Of a DNA stretch of 64,000 nt, positions 14,328 to 21,139 are shown piece after piece. Position 1 is the first letter of the stretch. Each line of letters opens with the position of its first letter. The notes below the pieces were generated by a model. That model did not search any database. It was not told the DNA's origin and saw only the letters and a program-made list of their open reading frames with translations. The DNA is from JANLYC01 sp963815445 (GTDB taxonomy: Bacteria; Actinomycetota; Actinomycetes; Propionibacteriales; Nocardioidaceae): assembly GCA_963815445.1 (NCBI GenBank), contig CAWFGV010000007.1, positions 1 to 64,000 of the forward strand. The letters are read 5' to 3'. The position numbers and the translations under genes were made by a program.

Positions 14328-15533
14328 GTGAAGACACGCCTGCTCGTCTCGAGCCTCGCGGTGGGAAGCCTGGCTGCCGCCGGCCTCGCCGTGAGCCTTC
14401 CCGTCGCCACCGCCGCGACCCACTCGGCCTCCCAGAGCCGTCACGCCGTGCGCGTGTGCGCTGTTCCCGTGGCCAAGGCCCCGACCGCCGCCTGCTCGTC
14501 CAAGGTCATGGTGGACGGCTCGGGTGCGGTCCCGCGCTCCACGACGCCGCCGTCCGGGGCGCTGACCCCGACCCAGCTCAAGAGCGCCTACAAGCTCACC
14601 GGCCTGTCCTCCGGCGGCCGCACCGTGGCCATCGTGGACGCCTATGGCTACCCGAACCTGGAGAGCGACCTCGCCACCTACCGCTCCTACTTCGGCCTGC
14701 CGGCCTGCACGAAGGCCAACGGCTGTCTCAAGATCATCGACCAGAACGGCGGCAGTTCGCTCCCACGCTTCAACGTCGGCTGGGCCGGTGAGCAGGCGCT
14801 CGACGTCGATGCGGTGTCGGCTGCGTGTCCCGACTGCAAGATCACCGTGGTCCAGGCCAAGACCCCCAGCTTCGCCAACCTCGGAACCGCGGTCGTCACG
14901 GCATCCAAGCAGGCCGGCGTCGTTGCGATCTCCAACAGCTATGGCGGAAGCGACGCAGCGGACACCACCTACGGCACCTACTACAACCACCCAGGTATCG
15001 CGGTGACGGCGTCGACCGGCGACAACGGCTACCAGGGGGGCAGCTACCCGGCTTCATCGAGCTACGTCACAGCGGTGGGAGGTACCTCGTTGGTCACCGC
15101 GTCCAACACCCGCGGCTGGAGCGAGACCGTGTGGAGCGGCGCTGGGTCCGGCTGCTCGGCATACAACAACGCGCTGGCCGCCGCCGCCAGCTACAACACC
15201 GGCTGCGCCAAGCGAGCCATGGCAGACGTCTCGGCAGCCGCCGACCCGGGCAAGGGCGGTCTGGCCGTCTACTGGCCCACCAACAGCAAGTCCTCCACCT
15301 GGGCCCAGGTGGGCGGCACGAGCGAATCGGCACCGATCATTGCCGCTGTCTACGCGCTGTCGGGCAACACCAGTGGGTACGCGAACGCGATTCCGTACTC
15401 GCACGCGACGGCGTTGTTCGACGTGACCTCCGGCAGCAACGGCACCTGCCCCACGACCCAGTGGTGCAACGCCCGAGCGGGCTGGGACGGGCCGACCGGT
15501 CTCGGGACACCGAACGGCGTCTCCGGGTTCTGA
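14328..15533 (+). CDS. Secreted S53 (sedolisin-like) serine peptidase
   Basis: A 401-residue secreted enzyme. The signal peptide covers about residues 1-30. The S53 catalytic residues are recognisable: Glu155 and Asp159 in GEQALDVDA, the oxyanion aspartate in STGDNGY (Asp232) and the nucleophile Ser332 in GGTSESAP. A C-terminal GWDGPTGLGTPNG segment fits the calcium site. Family members usually carry a propeptide of 150-200 residues, but here only about 50 residues lie between the signal peptide and the catalytic core. GTG start with AAGGAG just upstream. A GC-rich hairpin follows the stop. Confidence 0.9.
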   Translation: MKTRLLVSSLAVGSLAAAGLAVSLPVATAATHSASQSRHAVRVCAVPVAKAPTAACSSKVMVDGSGAVPRSTTPPSGALTPTQLKSAYKLTGLSSGGRTVAIVDAYGYPNLESDLATYRSYFGLPACTKANGCLKIIDQNGGSSLPRFNVGWAGEQALDVDAVSAACPDCKITVVQAKTPSFANLGTAVVTASKQAGVVAISNSYGGSDAADTTYGTYYNHPGIAVTASTGDNGYQGGSYPASSSYVTAVGGTSLVTASNTRGWSETVWSGAGSGCSAYNNALAAAASYNTGCAKRAMADVSAAADPGKGGLAVYWPTNSKSSTWAQVGGTSESAPIIAAVYALSGNTSGYANAIPYSHATALFDVTSGSNGTCPTTQWCNARAGWDGPTGLGTPNGVSGF

Positions 15534-15542
15534 GCGGCCCTG

Positions 15543-15577
15543 CGCGGGGCCGTCACCAGCCCGGTGACGGCCCAGCG
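15543..15577 (+). terminator. Terminator hairpin after S53 peptidase
   Basis: An 11-bp perfect GC-rich stem (15547-15557 with 15563-15573, loop AGCCC) begins 13 bases after the stop codon of the peptidase. It has no T tract, as is frequent in actinobacteria. Confidence 0.7.
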
Positions 15578-15760
15578 CGTTGCGCCGCAGCTCATCATGC
15601 TTTGTCGTAGGTGACAGGCATGAATGCCGTTCGAACGGGTATTGTCCGGCTACCTCCAGCGGCGTCGGCAGCGAGCCCGCCAGGCGCCGCCGGAGGGCCA
15701 GCTCCCGGCGACCGACCGCTGGCCCGAGCGGTGACGCGGACCCCGTGGCAGGGTAGAGAC

Positions 15761-16258
15761 ATGACCGAGTCATCCTTCGAGTCCAGCGACCTCGTCGATG
15801 CAGCCGAGCTGTCCGAGGTGCCCGACCCCGAGGAACAGCTCGACCAGGAGCAAGCCTCCGACAGTCTCATCGACCGCGGCGTCGATGACGTGCTCGACGA
15901 GGGCTACTCACCGGCCGAGCGGTACTCCTCGGCCGAGCGCTTCGGCAACACCGCCACAGAGATGCGCGAGGGAGAGACGTTCGAGGAACGCCTCCGCCAG
16001 GAGGAGCCCGACCCGGGCGCGCGCCTTGGTGACGAGGCAGACGACGACCGCGGCCGCGACCCGCTCGAGATCCGCCCCGAGGATGACTTCCTCGGTGACC
16101 GGGAGGTCGGCAACCGACGTGCCGGTCGGCTGGTCGACCCGGACGAGGGCCTGGGCGAAGACGAGGAGAAGGACCTGATCGGTGACGACGTCGGCATTGA
16201 CGGAGCCGCCGCCAGCGCGGAGGAAGCCGCCGTCCACATCGTCGACGACGAGTACTGA
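15761..16258 (+). CDS. DUF5709 acidic protein
   Basis: A 165-residue, very acidic, low-complexity protein with no membrane segment. Repeated short motifs such as SPAERYSSAERFG, TFEERLRQEEPD and DREVGNRRAGRLVDPDEG identify the DUF5709 family, found in actinobacteria and of unknown role. The start at 15761 follows the sequence GGTAGAGAC; an in-frame ATG at 15611 would add 50 residues of a different, Ala/Pro-rich composition. The CDF transporter starts 8 bases after its stop, so the two are probably co-transcribed. Confidence 0.82.
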   Translation: MTESSFESSDLVDAAELSEVPDPEEQLDQEQASDSLIDRGVDDVLDEGYSPAERYSSAERFGNTATEMREGETFEERLRQEEPDPGARLGDEADDDRGRDPLEIRPEDDFLGDREVGNRRAGRLVDPDEGLGEDEEKDLIGDDVGIDGAAASAEEAAVHIVDDEY

Positions 16259-16266
16259 CCACGCAG

Positions 16267-17244
16267 GTGACAGACCGGACATCCGCTGCGTCAGCCGAGC
16301 CGACCCCAGCTACGCAGCCGAGCACCTCGACCGCTGACGAGTCCACGGGCACGGTGCTCCTTGCCGGCACGGCGAACCTCGCGATCGCGATCGCAAAGGC
16401 GGTCGGCGGCCTGGTGTCGGGGTCGACAGCCATGTTGGCCGAGGCGGCACACTCCGTGGCCGACACCCTGAACCAGGTGTTCTTGTTGGCCGCTCTCAAA
16501 CGCAGCCAGAAGCCCGCCGACGTCCAGCACCCCTTCGGGTACGGCATGGAACGGTACTTCTGGTCGCTGTTGGCCGCCGTCGGCATCTTCGTCCTCGGCG
16601 CCGGGTACTCCATCTACGAAGGGATCCGGGCAATCCTGAAGCCGGAGGAGCTCACCGGTCTGTTGATCGTCTATCTCGTGCTGGCGATCTCGTTCGTGAT
16701 CGAGGGCATCTCCTGGCTCAAGGCGGTCCGGCAGGTGCGGGGCGAAGCCAAGGAGAACGGCCGGGGTACGTTCGAGGAACTTCGTCATACGACCGATCCG
16801 ACGGCCAAGACGGTGGCGTTCGAAGACACCGCGGCGCTGATCGGCATCGTGCTCGCGGCCGTCGGTGTGACGTTGCATGCCGTCACCGACCAGGGCTTCT
16901 GGGACGGTGCGGCCTCGGTGGCGATCGGACTGCTGCTGATCGGCGTGGCGTACACGTTGGGACGCGAGAACAAGGCGTTCCTGATCGGCCAGTCGGTGAG
17001 CGAAGAGCTGCGCACCGGGATTCGTGACGAGATCCTCAGAGCTCCCGGCGTCGACGAGATCGTCGAGGTGCTCACGATGCGGCTCGGCCCCGACGAGGTC
17101 CTCGTGGCCGCACGCGTGGACCTCGACGACCACTCCAGCGGCGGAGACCTCGAGCAGTATGCCGATGAGGTCGACCGTCGGGTACGGGAGCGCTTTCCCG
17201 AGGTGCGGCACATCTTCCTCGACCCCACCGACGCGCCCCACTAA
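16267..17244 (+). CDS. Cation diffusion facilitator, ZnT9-like subgroup
   Basis: A 325-residue membrane transporter of the CDF family, which exports divalent metals in exchange for protons. Membrane segments begin near residue 30. The first metal motif reads AEAAHSVADTLNQVF. In place of the second H-D-x3-D motif it has AFEDTAALIG, the pattern of the SLC30A9/ZnT9 subgroup, so Zn2+ specificity should not be assumed. A cytosolic ferredoxin-like domain ends the protein (from about EELRTGIRDEIL). GTG start; probably in one transcript with DUF5709. It converges on the molybdoenzyme gene. Confidence 0.9.
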   Translation: MTDRTSAASAEPTPATQPSTSTADESTGTVLLAGTANLAIAIAKAVGGLVSGSTAMLAEAAHSVADTLNQVFLLAALKRSQKPADVQHPFGYGMERYFWSLLAAVGIFVLGAGYSIYEGIRAILKPEELTGLLIVYLVLAISFVIEGISWLKAVRQVRGEAKENGRGTFEELRHTTDPTAKTVAFEDTAALIGIVLAAVGVTLHAVTDQGFWDGAASVAIGLLLIGVAYTLGRENKAFLIGQSVSEELRTGIRDEILRAPGVDEIVEVLTMRLGPDEVLVAARVDLDDHSSGGDLEQYADEVDRRVRERFPEVRHIFLDPTDAPH

Positions 17245-17271
17245 GCGCCGCCCCAGCCGGGGGCCTCGAGG

Positions 17272-19680
17272 TCAGCTCAGGTGGTAGGGCTGGACGTCGG
17301 ACTTGTGTCCGGCGTCTGACCCGACCGCGTCGCCGGCTCCGTCCGACGCCTGCCCGCGTCCGGGGTCGGCCTCGAGGCGCACGATGATCGACTTCGAGGT
17401 CGGGCAGTTGCTGCCGATGGCCGTGGAGTCCAGCGGGACCAACGGATTGGTCTCGGGGTAGTACGCAGCCGCGCAGCCGCGAGGCGTGTCGTAGGTGACG
17501 ACGCGGAACTGCGGAGCCGTGCGTTCGGTCCCGTCTGTCCACTCACTGACGAGGTCGACCAGCTGTCCGTCCTGCAGGCCGAGGGCGGCGACGTCATCGG
17601 CGTGGACGAACACGACTCGCCGGCCGTTGGAGATGCCCCGGTAGCGGTCGTCGAGACCGTAGATCGTGGTGTTGAACTGGTCGTGGCTGCGGATCGTCTG
17701 CAGCAGCAGCCGCCCCTCGGGCACGTGCAGGACGTCGAGTGGGCTGACCGTGAAGATCGCTGCCTTGTCCTTGGTGGGGAACGTGCGGCTGTCGCGGGGT
17801 GGATGCGGCAGGACGAAGCCGCCGGGGCGGTCGACCTTCTCGGCGTACGCCGCGCAACCGGGCACGACGCGGGAGATCGCGTGACGGATCTCGGTGTAGT
17901 CGCGGCGGAAGGTCGACCACGGGATCTTGCCGACGGCAGGCACCGTCGCCTCGGCGATGCCGCAGACGATGTCGACCTCGGAGCGAAGGTGATCACTGGC
18001 CGGCTTGAGCGGGCCTTTGGAAGCGTGCACGGCTGACATCGAGTCCTCCACGGTCACCCGTTGCGGGTTGCCGCCGGTCAGGTCGCGCTCGCTGCGTCCG
18101 AGCGCCGGGAGAATGAGCGCGGTGTCACCACAGACGGCATGCGACCGGTTGAGCTTGGTCGAGACCTGGACGGTCAGCGTGGCCGACCGCATCGCGTCCT
18201 CGGTCACGACCGTGTCCGGGGTGGCGGAGACGAAGTTCCCTCCCATCCCCATGAACACCTTCGCCTTGCCATCTCGCAGCGCCCGGATGGCGTCGACGGT
18301 GTCGTAGCCGTGCTCGCGCGGCGGGTCGATCTGGAACTCCTTCTGCAGCGCGTCGAGGAAGTGGTCCGGCGCCTTCTCCCAGATGCCCATGGTGCGGTCT
18401 CCCTGGACGTTGGAGTGACCGCGCACCGGGCACAGGCCGGCGCCGGGTTTGCCGATGTTGCCCTGCGCGAACGCGACGTTGGCGATCTCCTTGACGGTGG
18501 CGACCGCGTTGCGGTGCTGGGTGATGCCCATGGCCCAGCACGTCACAGTCGCCTTGGAGGCGGCGAACATGTCGGCCGCGGTCTCGATCTGCGCGCGCGA
18601 CAGGCCGGTCGCCTTGAGCACGGCGGCCCAGTCGAGGTCGACGAGGCTCTTGGCCCAGTCGTCGAAACCTGTCGTATGACGCTCGATGAAGTCCAGGTCG
18701 AGGACGGAGCCGGGCTTGCCTTGTGCTGCTGCCGCGGCCTCCTTGTCGAGAAGGAGCGCACCTATCGCCTGGAAGAGCGCGAGGTCACCGTTGATCTTGA
18801 TCGGCAGGTGTGCGTCGGCCATGCCGGTGCCGAGACCGACGAGCCCCTTGGCGTTCTGCGGGTTCTTGAACCGTTGCAGCCCCGCCTCCGCCAACGGGTT
18901 GACGGACAGGATCTTGGCGCCGTTCTTCTTGGCCTTCTCCAGCGCGGTGAGCATGCGCGGGTGGTTGGTGCCGGGGTTCTGCCCGCAGATGACGATGAGC
19001 TCGGCGTCGTAGATGTCTTGCAGGCTCACGCTCCCCTTGCCGATCCCGATGACCTCGGCAAGCGCCACCGAGGTGGACTCGTGGCACATGTTCGAGCAGT
19101 CGGGCAAGTTGTTGGTCCCGAAGGCACGCGCCATCAGCTGATAGAGGAACGCGGCTTCGTTGGACGTCTTGCCGGACGTGTAGAAGATTGCCTCGTCGGG
19201 ACTGGCGAGCCCGTTGAGCGTCGAACCGATCAGCTCGAAGGCCTCGTCCCAGGCGATCGGTTCGTAGTGTGAGCCGCCCGCGCGGCGTACGACCGGGTGG
19301 GTGATGCGTCCTTGCTGGCCCAGCCAGTAGTCCGTGTGCGACTCGAGCTCGGCGATGCTGTGGCTGGCGAAGAACTCCGGCCCGATCCGCAGCGTCGTCG
19401 CTTCCTCGGCGACGGCCTTGGCGCCGTTCTCGCAGAACTCGGCCGTGTGCCGGTGCGACGGATCCGGGTCGGGCCAGGCGCAGCCCTGGCAGTCGAAGCC
19501 GTCGACCTGGTTGAGCTTGAGCAGGGTTCTGGCCGTGCGGCTGACTCCCATGGCCTGGATGCTGCGCTTCATCGAGACCGCGATGGCGGTCAGTCCCGCG
19601 GCCGCGTGGGCGGGCCGGTCGACGTCCAGCTCGGACTCGTCGATGTCGTGGCTGGGAGCCGACGTACGCCACTGGACCAT
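17272..19680 (-). CDS. FdhF/YdeP-family molybdopterin oxidoreductase
   Basis: An 802-residue cytosolic molybdoenzyme related to formate dehydrogenase alpha chains. The N-terminus carries a reduced cluster-binding motif DCQGCAWPDPDP with a third cysteine in AEFCENG (Cys64, 67, 83). The large molybdopterin domain follows (YTSGKTSNEAAFLYQL, PDCSNMCHESTSVAL) and a C-terminal molydop-binding domain. The substrate of YdeP-type enzymes is not settled; acid resistance has been linked to E. coli YdeP. GGAGGAGG precedes the start. No fdhD or electron-transfer subunit is beside it. Confidence 0.9.
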   Translation of the reverse strand: MVQWRTSAPSHDIDESELDVDRPAHAAAGLTAIAVSMKRSIQAMGVSRTARTLLKLNQVDGFDCQGCAWPDPDPSHRHTAEFCENGAKAVAEEATTLRIGPEFFASHSIAELESHTDYWLGQQGRITHPVVRRAGGSHYEPIAWDEAFELIGSTLNGLASPDEAIFYTSGKTSNEAAFLYQLMARAFGTNNLPDCSNMCHESTSVALAEVIGIGKGSVSLQDIYDAELIVICGQNPGTNHPRMLTALEKAKKNGAKILSVNPLAEAGLQRFKNPQNAKGLVGLGTGMADAHLPIKINGDLALFQAIGALLLDKEAAAAAQGKPGSVLDLDFIERHTTGFDDWAKSLVDLDWAAVLKATGLSRAQIETAADMFAASKATVTCWAMGITQHRNAVATVKEIANVAFAQGNIGKPGAGLCPVRGHSNVQGDRTMGIWEKAPDHFLDALQKEFQIDPPREHGYDTVDAIRALRDGKAKVFMGMGGNFVSATPDTVVTEDAMRSATLTVQVSTKLNRSHAVCGDTALILPALGRSERDLTGGNPQRVTVEDSMSAVHASKGPLKPASDHLRSEVDIVCGIAEATVPAVGKIPWSTFRRDYTEIRHAISRVVPGCAAYAEKVDRPGGFVLPHPPRDSRTFPTKDKAAIFTVSPLDVLHVPEGRLLLQTIRSHDQFNTTIYGLDDRYRGISNGRRVVFVHADDVAALGLQDGQLVDLVSEWTDGTERTAPQFRVVTYDTPRGCAAAYYPETNPLVPLDSTAIGSNCPTSKSIIVRLEADPGRGQASDGAGDAVGSDAGHKSDVQPYHLS

Positions 19681-20066
19681 CTCGGGACCTCCTCCACGGG
19701 ACGCATCGGTCTGATGCGCACACCTTCACCGTACCCACGACCGACCGCGGCAACACCCCCGGTTGAGCGCAGCACCTTCGATCCCGTTCGACCTGCCCGT
19801 TCGACCTGCCCGGACGACCGGCCTCGACGATCGGCCTCGACCTGCCGGACGCCCGGCCTGGACGATCGGGCCCGGGTCACGCTGCCGCGGTTGCCGATCG
19901 GCGGATTTGATCGGGCCAGGTCCTAGGATGCGACGGTCATTCGGGGTGATCACCCGGTCTTGCCGAGCCGGTGGCGGCGATGCGGTCAGCCGGCCTGGTC
20001 GGCGACACGCGAAGCGAGCGGTTGGCCTGGCGGCGGTGGCCCCGCGGCGTTTACGATCCTTGTTCG
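19681..20066. repeat. Gene-free stretch with 13-bp periodic repeat
   Basis: No credible gene. Positions 19785-19810 are two perfect tandem copies of a 13-mer beginning CGTTCGACCTG, and the next four 13-base blocks to about 19850 are decayed versions (CGGACGACCGGCC, TCGACGATCGGCC and so on). The array lies about 105 bases upstream of the FdhF/YdeP-like start, in its promoter side. Confidence 0.5.
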
Positions 20067-20267
20067 ATGACCGACCCGCAGCGAGACGATGACCCGTTCG
20101 AGTGGTCCGCAGAGCCCGAGCCTGAGCCGGCGCCCACGAGCGATCTGCGCAGGGTCGGGCAGGTGCTGGGTATCGCCGTGGTCCTGCTTGTCTTGCTGCT
20201 GGCGCTGCTCGCCAAGGTCGCCGGTGGCGTCTTCGCCGACATGTGGCACTCGGTGTTCACGTTCTGA
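20067..20267 (+). CDS. Small single-pass membrane protein
   Basis: A 66-residue protein: an acidic, proline-rich N-terminus (DDDPFEWSAEPEPEPAP), then one hydrophobic segment of about 24 residues (VLGIAVVLLVLLLALLAKVAGG) and a short tail. I do not recognise the family; such small proteins are common beside tRNA genes in actinobacteria. TACGAT (20053-20058) could be the -10 element. The stop codon falls immediately before the tRNA-derived array on the opposite strand, and no terminator hairpin is seen between. Confidence 0.7.
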   Translation: MTDPQRDDDPFEWSAEPEPEPAPTSDLRRVGQVLGIAVVLLVLLLALLAKVAGGVFADMWHSVFTF

Positions 20268-20268
20268 C

Positions 20269-20482
20269 CCGGCGAGGGACCTGAAACCCCGTCTTGCGAG
20301 CCGGCGGGGACTCCAACCCCGCTGAGAACCGGCGAGAGAACCCCACCCCCTCACCCCCGCTGAGAGCCGGCGAGAGAACTTCACCCCCTCACCCCCGCTG
20401 AGAGCCGGCGAGAGAACTCGACCCCCCTCACCCCCGCTGAGAGCCGGCGAGAGAACTTGACCCCTCTCACCCCCGCTGAGAG
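20269..20482 (-). repeat. Tandem array of degenerate tRNA-Thr 3' ends
   Basis: Six copies of the acceptor sequence CCGGCG (plus-strand positions 20269, 20301, 20329, 20367, 20405, 20444) precede the one in the tRNA itself (20483). The four nearest units are 38-39 bp and nearly identical; the two distal ones are 28-32 bp. On the tRNA strand each unit holds a T-arm-like stretch followed by CTCGCCGG and the tRNA's 3' flank CTCAGCGGGGG. The array is thus directly downstream of tRNA-Thr and made of its 3' end plus trailer. Confidence 0.9.
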
Positions 20483-20553
20483 CCGGCGAGGGGACTCGAA
20501 CCCCTAACCCCTTCATTACAAGTGAAGTGCGCTGCCAGTTGCGCCACGCCGGC
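20481..20553 (-). tRNA. tRNA-Thr (anticodon TGT)
   Basis: A complete 73-nt cloverleaf on the minus strand: acceptor GCCGGCG pairs with CGCCGGC, D-arm GCGC/GCGC, anticodon stem CTTCA/TGAAG around loop CTTGTAA, and T-arm AGGGG/CCCCT with loop TTCGAGT. The anticodon TGT reads threonine codons. The discriminator base is T and CCA is not encoded. Its 3' trailer runs into the array of partial copies at 20269-20482. Confidence 0.96.
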
Positions 20554-20611
20554 CGTGTGCGCAGCCATCGTAGATGCCTGCCCCCGTTCGCCCCCACACC
20601 CACCCGCCGTA

Positions 20612-20687
20612 GCGCGTTTGCCTTGTTCACAAGCCAGCTGGCTTCGTCACAAGGCAAACGCGCCTTGGGGAGTTGGGCTTTGCCTTG
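20612..20687 (-). repeat. Palindromic intergenic element, copy A
   Basis: Minus-strand copy of a 73-76 nt element found six times in this window. It has a long hairpin (outer arms 20612-20625 and 20650-20663, inner arms AAGCCAG/CTGGCTT) and, on the plus-strand right, the conserved TTTGCCTTG (20679-20687), which on the element strand is the leading CAAGGCAAA. It lies in the gene-free stretch 20554-21139 between tRNA-Thr and the monooxygenase gene, which otherwise holds only copy B. Confidence 0.88.
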
Positions 20688-21059
20688 CACACCTCCCCAG
20701 GATGGCCCGCTTGGGGCCGTCACCCGCTTGATCCTGGTTCTTGTCGCGACGCAGCGCCACCCGGCCTCACACGGAAGCCCTGGACCGACCGCACCCGTCC
20801 GCTGTCTCGCCACCCTCGTACGCCGGGCGCAGGCGACGCCGGGCGCAGCCCGCCGTGCTCCAGCATACGCGTCCACGCCCACGGCTCCAACATTCGTCCA
20901 CATCGCGATGCGGTTTGTCCTCAACGTAGGTCGTCACCATTTCACCGGGGACCTCGTTTGCCGTCATACGCGCGATCCACGGACAGCCTGGCAATGTGGC
21001 GTCCGTCTGCAGCGAACCGCGTGCCGAGCCGAAGATCGGGGCAGCCGCCAGCATGTCTA

Positions 21060-21134
21060 CAAGGCAAATCCCCAGTGGCCAAGGCGTGTTTGCCTTGTGC
21101 ACAAGCCACCCGGCTTGTGAACAAGGCAAACGCG
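21060..21134 (+). repeat. Palindromic intergenic element, copy B
   Basis: Plus-strand copy. It starts with CAAGGCAAATCCCCAGTGGC, then a hairpin with outer arms 21085-21098/21121-21134, inner arms CACAAGCC/GGCTTGTG and loop ACCC. It ends five bases from the stop codon of the monooxygenase/reductase gene on the other strand, so it could also serve as that gene's terminator. Confidence 0.9.
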
Positions 21135-21139
21135 GAGGG

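Noticed and set aside
17272..19680. Assignment as a respiratory formate dehydrogenase
   Set aside because: The cysteine motif is reduced, no beta or gamma subunit or fdhD is adjacent, and the sequence fits the FdhF/YdeP group instead.
19986..20924. A 312-codon minus-strand open frame covering the tRNA and its array
   Set aside because: It reads through tRNA-Thr and the repeats and is not a protein gene.
20569..21134. CRISPR-like repeats
   Set aside because: The two hairpin copies in this gap are a dispersed palindromic element in opposite orientations. There is no regular spacer array and no cas gene.
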